DNA from: Gemmatimonadaceae bacterium
GTDB taxonomy: Bacteria > Gemmatimonadota > Gemmatimonadetes > Gemmatimonadales > Gemmatimonadaceae
DNA: 64,000 nucleotides
Reading direction: 5' to 3'
NCBI GenBank assembly: GCA_025930755.1
Contig: JAICOJ010000002.1
Location: 1 to 64,000 of the forward strand
Below, one piece after another: positions 62,776 to 64,000 of this stretch. Numbering within the stretch: the stretch's first letter is position 1; the number at the start of each line of letters is the position of its first letter. The notes under the pieces are model-generated. The model searched no databases, was not told the DNA's origin, and saw nothing but the letters and a program-made list of their open reading frames with translations. The translations under genes were made by a program, and so were the position numbers.

Positions 62776-64000
62776 CTAACGAAGGGTGAAGGCGCCGAGC
62801 ACGACCAGCACGCCGAGGACGATCGCCCAGGCGTAGGTACTGACACTCCCCGTCTGCAGATAGGAGCCCAGGCGTCCGAAGAAGCTCGTCACCCGGGCGC
62901 TGCCGTTCACGAGCAGACCGTCGATCAGCCACTTGTCGGTCACCGTCCACAATAGGCGGCGGGATACGCCGACGACGGGCCGCACGATCGTGCGATCGTA
63001 GGCCTCGTCGACATACCACTTGTTCGCGAGGACGCGCGCGAATCCGCGTTCCGGCACGGCCTGATCCTTGGTCACCAGACGCGCCGGCTTGAGGCGCACG
63101 ACGGCGAACAGGATGCCGACGACGGCGATCGCCACGGCTCCGCCGATCAGGAAGTACTCGGTTCGATGGGCGAGGTGAACCGCTTCGCCGCCAGTCACGG
63201 CGAGCGTGGGGGCGCCGACGACGGGATCGAGCCAGTGGTGCAGCCACTGGGGCGGGCCGAGGAATCCCATGATCTCGGGAATGTTGAGCCACCCGCCGAT
63301 TGCGCTGAGTATTCCGAGCACCACCAGCGGCAGGGTCATCACCCAGGGCGCCTCGGCCAGGTGCGAGCGCTCGGTTTCTCCCGTGCGGTTCGGGCCGTGG
63401 AAGGTGTAGAGCATCATCCGCGTCATATAGATCGCGGTGAGCAGCGCGGTGAACAGCCCGATTCCGTAAATGGCGTAGAGGAGCGGACCGCCCGGAATGC
63501 CTAACCAGGTGGCCTCGGCGAGCGTGGAGTGACCGGCCCGCGCGAACACCCCGGCAAGAATCTCATCTTTCGAGAAGAACCCGGAGAGCGGCGGAATGCC
63601 CGAAATCGCGAGCGTCGCGATCCACATCAACGCGAACGTCCACGGCAGGTAGCGGCGAAGGCCGCCCATGTTGCGCATGTCCTGGGCGTCCGCGCGCGAA
63701 TGCGTCGCGTGGTAGGCGCGGTGCAGCGCGAAGATCACCGAGCCGGACCCGAGGAACAGAAGGGCCTTGAAGAAGGCGTGCGTGACGAGGTGGAAAATTC
63801 CGGCGGCGTACGCGCCAACGCCGACGCCAACGAACATGTAGCCGAGCTGCGAGACGGTCGAATAGGCGAGGACGCGCTTGATGTCCCACTGCTTGAGGCC
63901 GATCGTCGCGGCCAGCAACGCCGTGAGCGCACCGACGACCGCGACGGTGAGACTGGCCACCGGCGAAAGGGCAAAGAGCACCGCGCTGCGCGCGATGAGA
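62776..64000 (-). CDS. nuoL: NADH-quinone oxidoreductase subunit L, truncated at right edge
   Basis: LKQWDIKRVLAYSTVSQLGYMFVGVGVGAYAAGIFHLVTHAFFKALLFLGSGSVI; frame open to the window end. Confidence 0.96.
   Translation of the reverse strand, partial: LIARSAVLFALSPVASLTVAVVGALTALLAATIGLKQWDIKRVLAYSTVSQLGYMFVGVGVGAYAAGIFHLVTHAFFKALLFLGSGSVIFALHRAYHATHSRADAQDMRNMGGLRRYLPWTFALMWIATLAISGIPPLSGFFSKDEILAGVFARAGHSTLAEATWLGIPGGPLLYAIYGIGLFTALLTAIYMTRMMLYTFHGPNRTGETERSHLAEAPWVMTLPLVVLGILSAIGGWLNIPEIMGFLGPPQWLHHWLDPVVGAPTLAVTGGEAVHLAHRTEYFLIGGAVAIAVVGILFAVVRLKPARLVTKDQAVPERGFARVLANKWYVDEAYDRTIVRPVVGVSRRLLWTVTDKWLIDGLLVNGSARVTSFFGRLGSYLQTGSVSTYAWAIVLGVLVVLGAFTLR

Noticed and set aside
61247-63292. 681-aa and 521-aa ORFs in other frames over nuoM/nuoL
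   Set aside because: GC-rich frame shadows; NuoM and NuoL transmembrane motifs are unambiguous in the annotated frame.

Overview
GC-rich bacterial chromosomal window, densely packed with co-directional genes that often overlap by 4 bp (ATGA/GTGA). Gene content suggests a diderm, probably Gemmatimonadota-like, but this is inferred from gene content and not tested. About 65 protein-coding genes and one tRNA-Arg(CCT) are supported. Main blocks: uvrC-thrC; larC; DUF512 radical-SAM-like protein, der, plsY, gpsA, MerR; surE-pcm-acyP-apt; a glycosyltransferase/YfhO/flippase-like group; an LPS/Kdo export operon (kdsB-pyrG-kdsA-kdsC-kdsD-lptC-ostA-lptB-rpoN); ispF-purE-mqnC-mqnA-mqnE (futalosine menaquinone pathway); rpmF-plsX-fabH-fabD-fabG-acpP-fabF; a CotH-like + DUF4956 pair; ndk; EIIA-CBS; sucCD-arcC; UPF0182; phosphomannomutase; nuoLMN (nuoL truncated at the right edge). 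There are no CRISPR arrays, phages, intact transposons or obvious defence islands. The most unusual signals are non-genic: (1) the tetranucleotide CTAA/TTAG is nearly absent and, inside coding sequence, occurs almost only within the heptamer RCCTAAC/GTTAGGY; (2) the leader before the DUF512 gene has a perfect 10-bp pairing that buries the Shine-Dalgarno around a perfect 12-bp hairpin; (3) heptanucleotide-periodic intergenic repeats; (4) several unusual domain fusions (LptB with ~145 aa N-terminal extension, bactofilin-like + outer-membrane barrel, EIIA + CBS).
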